A DNA stretch of 64,000 nucleotides from Aphrocallistes beatrix (lineage: Eukaryota; Porifera; Hexactinellida; Sceptrulophora; Aphrocallistidae), in assembly GCA_963281255.1 (NCBI GenBank), contig OY725501.1:4069674-4133673 (forward strand). The letters are read 5' to 3'. This document shows, piece after piece, positions 48,955 to 59,069 of this stretch. The first letter of the stretch is position 1. Every line of letters starts with the position of its first letter. A program made the translations under genes and the position numbers. The notes below the pieces were generated by a model. The model was not told the DNA's origin. It saw only the letters and a program-made list of their open reading frames with translations, and made no database searches.

Positions 48955-51900
48955 TCAGTTGTTAAGTGGTTTGTGTGTGTCAAGTGTGTCATCTTCTTCT
49001 GGAATAGCAGAGAGAGGTGAGAGTTGCCTTGGAGATGGAGGAGGCTCGATGGAATGTAGAATATTATCTAATTTTAGCTCAAAAGAAGCAGTCACCCTAT
49101 CGACTTCCTGAGTGATGTCTCCGTCTGTCTCGTCCTCTACGTCCGGGATTATCCCGAGGGAACTGGGACGGAGGAGAGAGGGGGACACTGGGCTGGGGAG
49201 TGGCGGGAAGGGTTCGTCCCGGATACGGGCGGGGTTGGTGGGGGATGTGTCGCGAGTGGGACGCTGTGGGGACAAGAGGACCGTGGTGGGTTGGATCTAA
49301 GAACACATTCTCTTATCCAATCAATTCTAACTTATTCCTGAACCAAATTATGATACTAGAGTATATAAAACAAAATGACAAACATTTATTTCAAAACAAA
49401 CACATCATTAAGAGATATATTTTTGAGTTAATTATGAGGTGAAATCCGATAAGGATTCATTCACCGTAAGATGAGGAAGTTTTCCCAAAATAGTTAGAGT
49501 GAACATGTCTCTAGACAACATTCCCATGCTACCATAGCAACCATTGACGTACTATGGCATTCTCAGATTACATATAATAGAGAGTTTCCTGGATAAACTA
49601 TATTCTTTCTATTCAATTCAACCTAACAAAACTGAACACAGAAATGGCCACTAATATGCCACCACCTGCTCGCAGTGACACCATGGCACACTTCAACCGT
49701 GTCGCAGAGCAGATAGAACGCATGTTCAATCAGCTGATCGAACAGCTGATCCAGAGGAAGGACGCCCTCCTCCAGAAGGTAGTCCAGATGCGAGAGGAGT
49801 TCTTGAACAAAGAGAAGACTCGGATTGAAGCTCTGGAAGAGTTGCTCAGAGCACAGCGAGACATGGCAGAACTCAGCTTAAAGGTCAGTCTCTCTAACAA
49901 TTAACTATTCATGACTGCGTGTTAGCTTAGAAAGTTGAGATCATAGCAGTTGTCTCCTCCATTCGGTTGGAATAGATTCTGGAGACCTTAGCTTATTCGC
50001 TTTCATTTCGCGGTTCACATTCACTGTTCTTTCTCAGAACAGTGAATGTGTTCTGCAGTTTTATCAATTGTCATTTAACCTAAATTTGTAGCATTAAATG
50101 TTTGAAATCTCTAAATACTTTACTCAGAAATCACAAACTTTGGAACAGAAATCCGTGGATTTTCGTAAAAAAGACTTCTGGTTTTCATTCAGGCGTAAGA
50201 ACGTGCATAAAGGCGCGAATATTTCCCTAAACTCCTATATGCATATATCCAACTCTACTCTGACTTTATGATCATGAGCAGATTCTGAATAATAGTATTG
50301 GATGTTCTTTCTACTTCTTTACTATGCAGAATCCAATTTTTGATTAGATAGATGTGTTATTAGCAGGTATATCTACACATTTTCACACCTTTGTTGGTAT
50401 TGTAATGGATTTCGAATATCGATTGTCCGAAAAAAATTATTATTTTTCTATTTCATGATTGTACTTCGATTTTGTTTTTTAGGCAAATGAGAATCTACCT
50501 CTACGCCAGCAAGCAGAACAGTTGTACCAACAGGGACAGAAAGAGAAAGAGACACCAACTAAAGTCCTACCCTTTGCATTCCAATGTCCGTCCATAGCAA
50601 CCCTCCAATCCCAAATATCTGAGTTTGGAGATTTCGTCACCTGGAAATGTCCCGATTACAACGCTAAGAAGAAACCCGTCGTGTCAGCTGTGGAGCTAGG
50701 ACCAGGAAATAACGAACTTCAATATCCCACAGGATTAGCTTTAGACGAAATAAGTCATAAAGTCTACATAACTGATTTAGGTAACAGCTGTGTAAAGGTA
50801 CTGTCCTTCCAAGGAGAGTTCCTTACTCAGTTTGGACAGGATGTACTCAGGAGACCATGGGGAATAGCAGTAACAGAAGAATTCAGCTTCGTTACAGACT
50901 ACCACCACAACTCTCTATTCCAATTCAGTAAAGACACTCTCCAACGAATCAACACAGCTGGAACAGAAGGAAAAGCTGAAGGAGAGCTAGCTGGCCCTAA
51001 AGGATTATGTGTAGACAGAAATGGAGATGTGTTCATAGCAGATTCGGGGAACCACAGAGTGAGTGTATTCTCAGGTAACCTCCGTTTCAAATCTTGTATT
51101 GGGACAGGAATCCTTTACTTCCCTGTAGACGTGAAACTGAGTCCAGATACACTGGTGGTACTAGACAGGAGTCCTAACTGCGTGAGAATATTCTCCAGGA
51201 GTGGAGACCTGCTCACTTCCGGTGTCTCTCAAGGAGATAAACAGAATTGTTTGGTTGATAAACCATTCTTCTTCTGTTTAGATCTAGATATGAATATCTT
51301 GATTAGTGACTGGGGACATAACACTATCAAGATATTCACACATTCCGGAGAACTCATACACACGCTAGGGAAGAAAGGGAAGTCAAGAGGAGAATTCATT
51401 GAACCCTATGGTATTGCTGTGTCCCATTCCGGGAAAATATTTGTTGTGTCACATAATCCTAATTATACATTCCAATGTTACTAACCTGTATCCATATTCT
51501 ATTTATGTTGTTAATAAGCTTTATTGTAATCTGAAATAATTCTGATTAGTTTAGTGTTAAGTGTATGCTAACATAATAAACATAGTCTACCATTATAAGT
51601 CGATGCTAGCATCTACTTAGGGCGGTCAGAAAGTTATAATCAGTGCTATCATATACTCTTATTGTACCTTATTGGATCGATATTGAAGCTTGAATTTACT
51701 TCTTAACACATTCACAAGTGATACCAATTTACAGAATCTGTATACCACGTCCTATATATTGTGTCGCTTGAGCCACCGTGTAAAATTATGGCCACAAATC
51801 ACCCGTTCACCACTCCTCCTTCCCTAAAAAGTAGGCTCCATTATCAGATATTTGAATCTGAGAGAGTATCATTCCCATCAACTTCCTAAGATTGATTTGT

Positions 51901-53520
51901 ATTTGAGCATTCGTATCGCTTATTAATGCCCTTGTAATGTCGTTACTCTTGAGGGAAGGTCGGGTGGTTTGTGGCCATAATTTTACACGGTGGCTCAAGC
52001 GACACAATATATAGGAAGTGGTATACAAAGAGTTTTCTCTAGATTTTGATTTTGTAAATTGGTATCACTTGTGAATGTGTTAAGAAGTAAATTCAAGCTT
52101 CAATATCAATCTAATAAGGTACAATAAGAGTGTATGATAACACTGATTAGAACTTTCTGACCGCCCTAAGTAAAATAAGAATATATTCTATTTCAATGTG
52201 TCTGACCTGAAGTTGCGTAGAGAGTCCATTCATGGAAGGTTTACATCCCAGTGTCAAATTCCTGTCCGCCACTTCCCTCGACAGTCTGAGTTCCCTCTCC
52301 ATCCTCTCCTGCTTCCCTCTGCAGGAAGCCAGCAGCTGGGACTTCCTCTCTTCAGCCGTGCGGTACACCGCCAACTTCCCTTCCAGCGTAGACACAGAGC
52401 TACGACAAATATAGTAACATTCTATTTCCGGATACGTACCCATACTGTCTCATACGATCGTAGATAACATTAGTAATCTCTAGAACTGTCACAGTGAGAT
52501 TCTCACTAGCAATCGTGCCTCCATGATATTAGTACAAGACAGAACTAATAGTGATGAGTGCACTTCTTCACAGTGTGAGTAGAACTAACAATTCATTCCA
52601 GAATTCTGGTATACCGTTTTGGTGGATGTTAATATTGAGCATCGATCACACAATTGAGCTAACTGCTTAGTTCATAGAGACACACCTCTGTAGCTTGGCC
52701 TGAGTCTCTCTGGACACCTCCTTCTCCCTCTCCACTTCCCTCCTACTGTCCTCCAGTTGATGGGAGAGAAGGAGAATCTTATCTCTACTGGCGTTAGACT
52801 CCTCTCTCAGCTGTTCGTTCTCTCCGCGTATCACGCCTATCTCCTCCAGACAGGAGGCATTCTCTTGGATCTCCTGCTCCACAGCCTCGCTACCTACGAG
52901 GATTGCTAGTGAACAGAGAGATTCCCAGATAAATGAAAATTATGTTTAGACGGAGTTAGAATGTAGAAACTGTGAATGTAGAAAGCGGAGTCTTCGCAAT
53001 GATAATCTTAATTACTTTGCAAAGCTTGTGCAAGTGCATTCCTGAGTTTTGCTTCGTTGCTAGCGAGTTCGTCTGCCCTATTATCAGCTGTTCTCAGTGA
53101 AGTGTTCAGGAGTTGGTTCTCTGCTCTCACCTCTCCTAGCTCCCTCTCCACCTCTGCCACTCTCTCTTTCTCCCTCTCCACCTCACTCTCACGCCTCCTC
53201 ACCTCTTCCCTCACGCCCTCCAACTCTCTCTTGCTGCGTTCAGCAGATTCCTAAGCACTCAAGTTAGATCTGATCCGCGATAAGGAATCTTAAACTCATA
53301 CCTGTGCATGCCTTAGCTCCATTTCTGTTGCTACACATCGCTCCTCCGCACGAGTCAGCTGATCGCGCAGCAGCAGCAGAGACTCCCTATCCCTGGTCCA
53401 GTAGGACAGCTGCTGCTGGTGGGACAGCACCATGCTGTTCAGCTCTCTGTCTCGCTCCTGGAGCTCCCGCACCAGCAGAGACAACTCAGACTCTAGCTTC
53501 AGAACCAGGGATTGGTTCAT
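48955..53520 (-). CDS. CCDC62: CCDC62-like coiled-coil protein
   Basis: Five exons are in frame: 53520-53302, 53250-53016, 52893-52686, 52399-52207 and 49296-48955, giving 398 residues. The opening ELSLLVRELQERDRELNSMV then HQQQL matches the start of CCDC62 (ELQLLIGELKDRDKELNDMV then HQQQL), which is why I name it. The next three exons are continuous heptad coiled coil. The last exon is proline-rich and disordered (PRQLSPLSAIPEEDD). CCDC62 is known in vertebrates as a testis/acrosome-associated coiled-coil protein and nuclear receptor co-activator. The protein is shorter than the human one (about 680). The first ATG is at 53520; a further 5' exon cannot be excluded because an AG precedes it at 53526-53525. 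The 2.9-kb last intron contains NHL copy F on the other strand and a foldback MITE. Confidence 0.78.
49528..49541 (+). promoter_or_regulatory. RFX X-box, NHL copy F
   Basis: The complement reads GTTGCTATGGTAGC, one base away from the array consensus, about 103 bp upstream of the ATG. Confidence 0.65.
49644..51484 (+). CDS. coiled-coil/NHL-repeat protein, copy F, nested in a CCDC62 intron
   Basis: Exon 1 is 49644-49883 and exon 2 is 50483-51484, encoding 413 residues with an open frame. It is the only copy on the plus strand and lies wholly inside the last CCDC62 intron. It keeps the intron, hairpin and X-box of the array, so it moved as DNA rather than through mRNA. The coiled coil is the same except PPARSD for PPAPSD and RDM for RHM. 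Blade positions are QYPTG, TDLGNS, RPWG, TDYHHN, AGPKG, ADSGNH, SDWGHN and IEPYG. It is the most divergent copy at background positions too (QRINTAG, TSGVSQ), suggesting an older split. It appears functional. Confidence 0.87.
50016..50050 (+). other. intronic 35-nt perfect hairpin, copy F
   Basis: The arms CACATTCACTGTTCT and AGAACAGTGAATGTG are intact with loop TTCTC, about 133 bp downstream of the exon 1 donor. Confidence 0.85.
51616..52170. mobile_element. foldback MITE with CTTAGGGCGGTCAG ends and TA flanks
   Basis: This is a 555-bp element. The left arm (about 51616-51806) reappears inverted at about 51954-52170, leaving a roughly 150-bp loop. TA lies just outside each end. It could form one long hairpin. 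Non-coding, it lies in the CCDC62 intron downstream of NHL copy F. Confidence 0.85.
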
Positions 53521-54002
53521 CTCACTGCAGTTGTGGAGTATTCTAATTGCTAAGTCTGGACATTATATCAGAATCCATGGTTTTCTAGATCTAATTTAAC
53601 CACATTATTCTATTTTTAACTTTCTTCCAAATTTAGCCTTTCGTTACGAGAGGTGTTAAACAAATCTTATTTTCGAATTGCTCGTAATCAGGACTTAACA
53701 CTACATTCAGGCTAGGATCTGAGAAATGCTAGAAGATCTCCAATTCACAAAACGGCTGTGAATTCGTCTCATAAATCTACACTTCCCTGTAGAAACTACT
53801 TTATGCCATCTGATAAGCTTGACAGTTAGCGTCGAGTGACTCATTCCACAGTGGATATCCCGTTGATAGGGAGAGAGCTATCCGGCCGCACAGTAAAGTA
53901 GACGGTTATTGTAAACAAATTCAACAGAACGTATCCCGTGTCAGACCACAATAAATAGTATCAGAATTGAAACTTCAAATTCACACCTGTCGATTAAATC
54001 TA
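53521..54002. other. spacer between APPBP2 stop and CCDC62 start
   Basis: This 482-bp spacer, between same-strand genes, should hold the CCDC62 promoter and the APPBP2 3' UTR. A TTCACACCT word lies at about 53980. No TATA box or X-box is seen. Confidence 0.5.
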
Positions 54003-55734
54003 TTATTTTTGAGACAAGATGTAGGTGAGAATGCTCTCTGAGGTGTCCATTGGGCTCTCAGTGTCCTGTGTTTGTTGTCCTGTCTGCAACACCTCCAAGG
54101 TGTCCAGGAGTGTCAGGGGTTCGCTGTCCTCGCGAGTGGCTCCCTTGTCCGACACCTGGTTCCGTTTGAAACGGTACTGATCGAACTTGCGCGTAAACTT
54201 CACTTGGCTGCTGTGGTTGTCTAGAGGTGTGAAATAGTCACGTCGGAGTAACCTAGGGGGCCGGGGGGAGACAGGGGGCACAGGGGGGTACAGAGGAGAG
54301 GGGGTTGAGGGATAGGGAGCGTCTCCTGTATAATAGTTTTTAGTTGGATCGAATTTAAGAACGTGGAAATCCGTTTTATTTCCTCTGCACTAGAAATAGT
54401 TTTTTATTGATTCAATGGAATGGCACTTATTGGATTGGATATTCATAACTGTGAAATGATTGGGCGAGATTCATGTTATATCTCCAAATCCATCTCAGAA
54501 TCATCCGAGTCAACATCCATAGTACTAGTCTCACTCAAACTCATTTCTATAAATATCCTTTATTTGATTTTCAAAAGTATGTCTTAGAGCATGAATGTCT
54601 CCCAAAGATGGCATATATGGCATAGGTGGGATAGATGACATAGGTGGCATAAGTGGCATATATGGCATAGGTGACATAGGTTCAGAGAGAGCTGACCTGT
54701 CTTCTTGTAGAGGTGGATGAGTCCTCTGTAGTCGAACTCCAGTCCGGAGAATCCCTCCCCGAACAGCTTCAGTCCGATCTGGATGGAGCGGAAGTAGAGC
54801 GGCTCTGCCTTGCTGAACTCCTCCATGTCGTAGCAGTAGAGGGCGGCCAGGTGTCCCACCGACAGACCCACCTCGTAGTCCTACACCGGATGAGGGGCCA
54901 GGTCACTCTATGGCGTCTTGTAACCTCTTAAATATGGCATTTTCCTTAGAGGAATATCACGTTGGTTAAATTCTTGTTTGTTTGTTTGTTTGTTAGTTAG
55001 TTAGTTTATTTGTTTGTTTGTTTGTTTGTTTTTGTTTGTTTGTTTGTTTGTTTGTTTGTTTGATGGTTGGTTGTCTGTTTGTTTGTTTGTTTGTTTGTTT
55101 ATGTATGTGTGTTCGTCTCTTAAGTTAAAGGTTTTAGATTTTGAAATGATCTTCCACATTTTCATCCCACAAAGCACTTTTAGATTTGACCAATGAACTT
55201 CGAGCTCCATAGCTTGATCTTAGCCACTAATTTTACCGGGACTGTAGATCCATATAATACTGTTAATAACTCACATCTGCTCCCAGGTGTTTCTCTTTGA
55301 TGCGTATTGCATCCTGGTGGTACTTCTCAGCCTCCTACGAACTGACACAATAACAACACAAACCGTAAATGGAATGTATGCATATGTCCTTATAAGGATA
55401 CACACTACAGCACTACGTAAGAGTAGAGCTATAGAGGTGATGACGTCACACTACCTTAAATTCCTTCAGGCTCTGGTACAGTCTGCCTAGGTTCCCGTAG
55501 TGCTTAGCTGTGGGCACAGAATCCTCTCCGAAGGCCTTCCTACAGAGCGACACAATTATAACACCTCTAAACGCTCACAATTATAATGATAAAACTTCTA
55601 ATAATAGCACAGCACTGACACAGTGAGTTCCAAGGATCCTTTGTGCAGCTTGAGAGCTCCCTGCAACAGCTGATCCCTCTTCCTCTCCTCCTTGCTGTCT
55701 ATGGCGATCTCCTCCTGAATCAGAGCTACAGTGG

Positions 55735-55807
<73 letters not shown>

Positions 55808-58429
55808 CAACTTCTAGGTCAGGTAGAGCACAGGGTTACAAGTAGGACATAGGATTCTCACCTTTCACTCTCCTGGCAGAGGCAGTGATGAGGTGGTCTG
55901 TGCCCAGAGCTTTGGTGAATGTGTCTATCGACACCTCTGCGTGGTTTCTAGAAATTTTAAATTTTAACCCTAAGGATTTTGGTTCAGAAATGTGATCTGA
56001 ACTATTGAATCAACGTGCAATGTCTCGTTGAGTCTATCCATATAAGGAAGTAAGAACTCACAGCGCATCTGTGAACTTTCCCTCGAGGTAGTTCTTGACG
56101 TAGAGAGAGTAGGCCAGGTCTTCGTGGCAGTAGGCAGACTGGACGCAGCTCTCCCCGAAGATCTCCCTGCGGATGGTGTGAGCTCTCTACAGCAATCAGC
56201 TGGTAAAGTGGCGCAAGCTCTTAACAACCACTAAGTGGCACTGCTAAACTATTGTCTGACAGTAACACTCTCAAATTGAAAGTTAAAGTTCTCTACACAA
56301 TCTAATATCCTAGCTGCATTCCAGCAGGGGGAAGTGGTTACCTAGCTACATTCCAGCAGGAGGGAGTGGTTACCTGGAAGCAGGTGACGGCGGCAGCTGT
56401 GAGGTCGATGGAGAGGTTGCAGTAGCCCAGGTGCATCAGGGCGTCAGAGTAGACTGGATCGTTCGTGCCGCAGTAGAGACTAGAAGTGGAGGAAAGTGGC
56501 ACAATGTGTCGAGTTCGTAGGACAACTGGTTATTAACGAATATTATTGATATGGCGAGGAAAGTAGAAAATTCTTATTCTTGATCCTTTAAACTGAGACA
56601 TATGACACTCAATTTTCTATTAAACAGTATCACTACCATAGAAATGTAATAAACCCGCAAATATTTATATATAGAAACTATCGTCTGTTTGTATTGGAAT
56701 TGGCCTGGCTACAGGACAGCCACTAAGTCCCAATCCCTGGTCCACTAGCACTAGCTACCTGGCGATGTTGACGGCTCCTCTCGCAATGGCTTCCGCCTTC
56801 TTGAACTTCTTCGCCACGATGCAGGACTTGGACGCCTGTCCGAACACGAACACGATGGACTTGACCGGCAGCTGCAGGCTCACCGACTCGAACGCACTCA
56901 GCGCCCACTTCTTAGCAACCGAGTAGTTGCAAAGAATGTCGTTTAAAGCGGCGAATCTGGCCTGTATGATGGCTATGTTGGGGATCTCTGTTCCCTCATT
57001 GGTCAGCTGCTCGATATACTCCAGACACCTCTTCTCTAACAGCTGAGCTTCTGTGAAGTGGCAGTCGCAAGACAACGCATGCATCAGCCTAGAGACGAGA
57101 ACGGAGTGATGGAATGTAGATATATAAAAGCTGTAGACTGACAGTATGAGACCTGGATCCGGTGTCTATAAATAGGAGTCTGTGAGCGGGGAGAGTTTCC
57201 GGTTTGAGGAGATCGAAGACGATTCTCATCACTTCACTCGCAGCTGTGTACCAGCCCATCTCCTGGATGAATTTACCTGTTGACACAAGTAAACAACAAC
57301 AACAACAACAACAACAAGAAGTTAGCCAACCAATGAGAACACAGCTACCCTACCTAACCGGATACCCATCGAGTTCCAGTAGTCTATCCGTGAGATGACG
57401 TCATCAGGATTGAGTTTGTTAATCAAGGCGCGGAATGAGCATACCAGTTTGTCTGTGTAGTTGCTATGCTGGTTACGGAGGAATTGTAGCGGTCCGTAGA
57501 GGATGCTCCTATAACACAACAGGAACTATGGATACTGTAATACAACATTAACAATGGATACTGATTGGTCCCCCCTCTCTTGATTCTAATCAAAATCAGA
57601 GCTCAGTAATATTGTGCCCTATGGCAGCATGGTCAAGTCGAGACTATATTTTGATCAGAAAATAAGAAGAATTTTGATCAGGAATGTGGAATTTGTATTG
57701 AAGTTTCACATTTCCGATAAAATTGGATTCTAGTCTTCTGATCAAAATACGCAGTCTCATCCTGTCCACTATTGGCTGTACCTCCGATGTTCCGCTGACA
57801 GCAATCGGTTGAGAAGTAACACATCTGAGAACTCTGAAAGAAGCATCCGACTCCATTCCTTCTGCTCGTACGCTCTGTAGCACTGGTATAGCTACACACA
57901 CGGAGCATTGGAATCAGGGTTTCATCCAGCTTTCCCAAGTCATACGCCTAAATGGGCGCCACCATTTTTCTACGCGCCTAGACTCTGCATTTTTATATAT
58001 GTTTTATGCCACGCGCCTAAATCATACGCCTAATTAAATCCATGGGATTAAATATGCGCCTCTAGGCGGGCCCAGTACGCCTGGATGAAAGCCTGATTGG
58101 AATACAGCGAGTAGCTAAATATAGAACAGAAGTACACTCACAGTTCCGTAGAAGTCACACATGATGGCCTCGGGGAGTTTTCTGATGTGAGAGATCTGCT
58201 TCTTGGAATGCAGGACTAGATTCAACAAGCACATCTCGTACAGCGCACGGTTAGCTCGGTCCTTCTGCAGCACCGGCACACTCTCCCCTTTCTGCTTCTT
58301 CACAGACCGGATTGTGTCCCCTGGGGACCGGCTTTTCGGGCGGGTGTTGTCAACGGTAGGGTTGGAATGGAATGTATCATTGGGCCTATAGAAGTTGATG
58401 CGGGGCAGGCACTGTAAGTCTATACTCAT
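54003..58429 (-). CDS. APPBP2: APPBP2 (amyloid protein-binding protein 2) homologue
   Basis: Thirteen exons join in frame: 58429-58142, 57891-57782, 57508-57366, 57276-57153, 57088-56759, 56479-56374, 56186-56062, 55947-55862, 55725-55620, 55539-55455, 55334-55275, 54880-54697 and 54325-54003 (689 residues; human about 585). Matches to APPBP2 run the full length: GKFIQEMGWYTAASEVM, LPVKSIVFVFGQASKSCIV, CHEDLAYSLYV, ALIQEEIAIDS, TAKHYGNLGRLYQSLKEFK, DYEVGLSVGHLAALYCYDM and LFGEGFSGLEFDYRGLI. These are TPR/kinesin-light-chain-like repeats. APPBP2 binds the APP basolateral signal and microtubules, and acts as a substrate receptor of CUL2 ubiquitin ligases. The first 60 residues are a lineage extension; the last exon is proline-rich and disordered and ends TYILSQK. 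The exon 3 donor is GTATCC, chosen because it alone keeps the frame. Confidence 0.93.
54975..55101. repeat. (TTTG)n microsatellite
   Basis: This is a long imperfect TTTG tract in an APPBP2 intron. Confidence 0.9.
55738..55805. repeat. (AAC)n microsatellite
   Basis: About 22 uninterrupted AAC/CAA units lie in the APPBP2 intron between exons 8 and 9, a few bases from the exon 9 acceptor. On the transcript strand this is (GTT)n. Its pyrimidine-poor content next to a splice site is notable. Confidence 0.95.
57910..58098. mobile_element. small MITE with AATCAGG(G/C)TTTCATCCAG ends
   Basis: The left end GGAATCAGGGTTTCATCCAG and right end CTGGATGAAAGCCTGATTGG are inverted copies. The interior repeats TACGCCTAAAT/GCGCCT words. 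It lies in APPBP2 intron 1, starting about 20 bp from exon 2. Confidence 0.65.
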
Positions 58430-59069
58430 TTCTCTAATTGAAACCTGTAACCTGATTGGTCAGTTCTGTTAATAGTGCAAATCTACAGCATTCTAAGCAT
58501 GAAAGTTGCATTAGCATTTCTTTGAAAAAGGATATACAGTCGACTCCGCTTAATGGGGTCACATCGGTCAGAGGATAGAGGATGTCCCGATTAAGAGGAG
58601 ATCCCTATTAACCGAAATATTTTGTATTAGCTTTCATATATGAGAGCTATTCCGGTCCTACCAAAAGTGGCCATATTAAGCGGAATCGACTATTCTATGT
58701 AAATAACTTTGAAGATAAGTACGTATCCCCTAGACCCTAGCGGAATATCTATATTAAGGCTCTGTTGATGCGTTCTTTTAAGCCAATCAGATTCCAGCAT
58801 TAATCATGTGAGAATGCACCGTCTTTCAACCTATTTCAATGCAATGATTCTATACTCGAAACCGTGGAAATTGATTGGTTAGCACAACTTGTCACCTTTG
58901 TTTGGAAGGGCAAATTATGAAACTAATAACGGATCTGAAGTTTCCAAAACTCCTTAAAAGGAAATAAAGGGGTTTACAAACAAAATAAACTAACAATAAA
59001 CAAAAACTGTTCAGCATCTGTACAATTGGAAGTAAACAAACAAACAAACAAACAAATGACGAAGTATTA
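58430..59069. other. spacer between the SAM-domain gene and APPBP2
   Basis: It contains a family-1 MITE (58537-58690) and an AAAC-rich tract near 59035-59055. No gene is seen. Confidence 0.55.
58537..58690. mobile_element. MITE, family 1, decayed
   Basis: It begins CAGTCGACTCCGCTTAATGG after TA. The right end AAGCGGAATCGAC has lost its last bases. It is shorter and more diverged than the other three copies. Confidence 0.8.

Noticed and set aside
55598-55810. Poly-Cys, poly-Leu or poly-Thr frames
   Set aside because: They are translations of the (AAC)n microsatellite in an APPBP2 intron.
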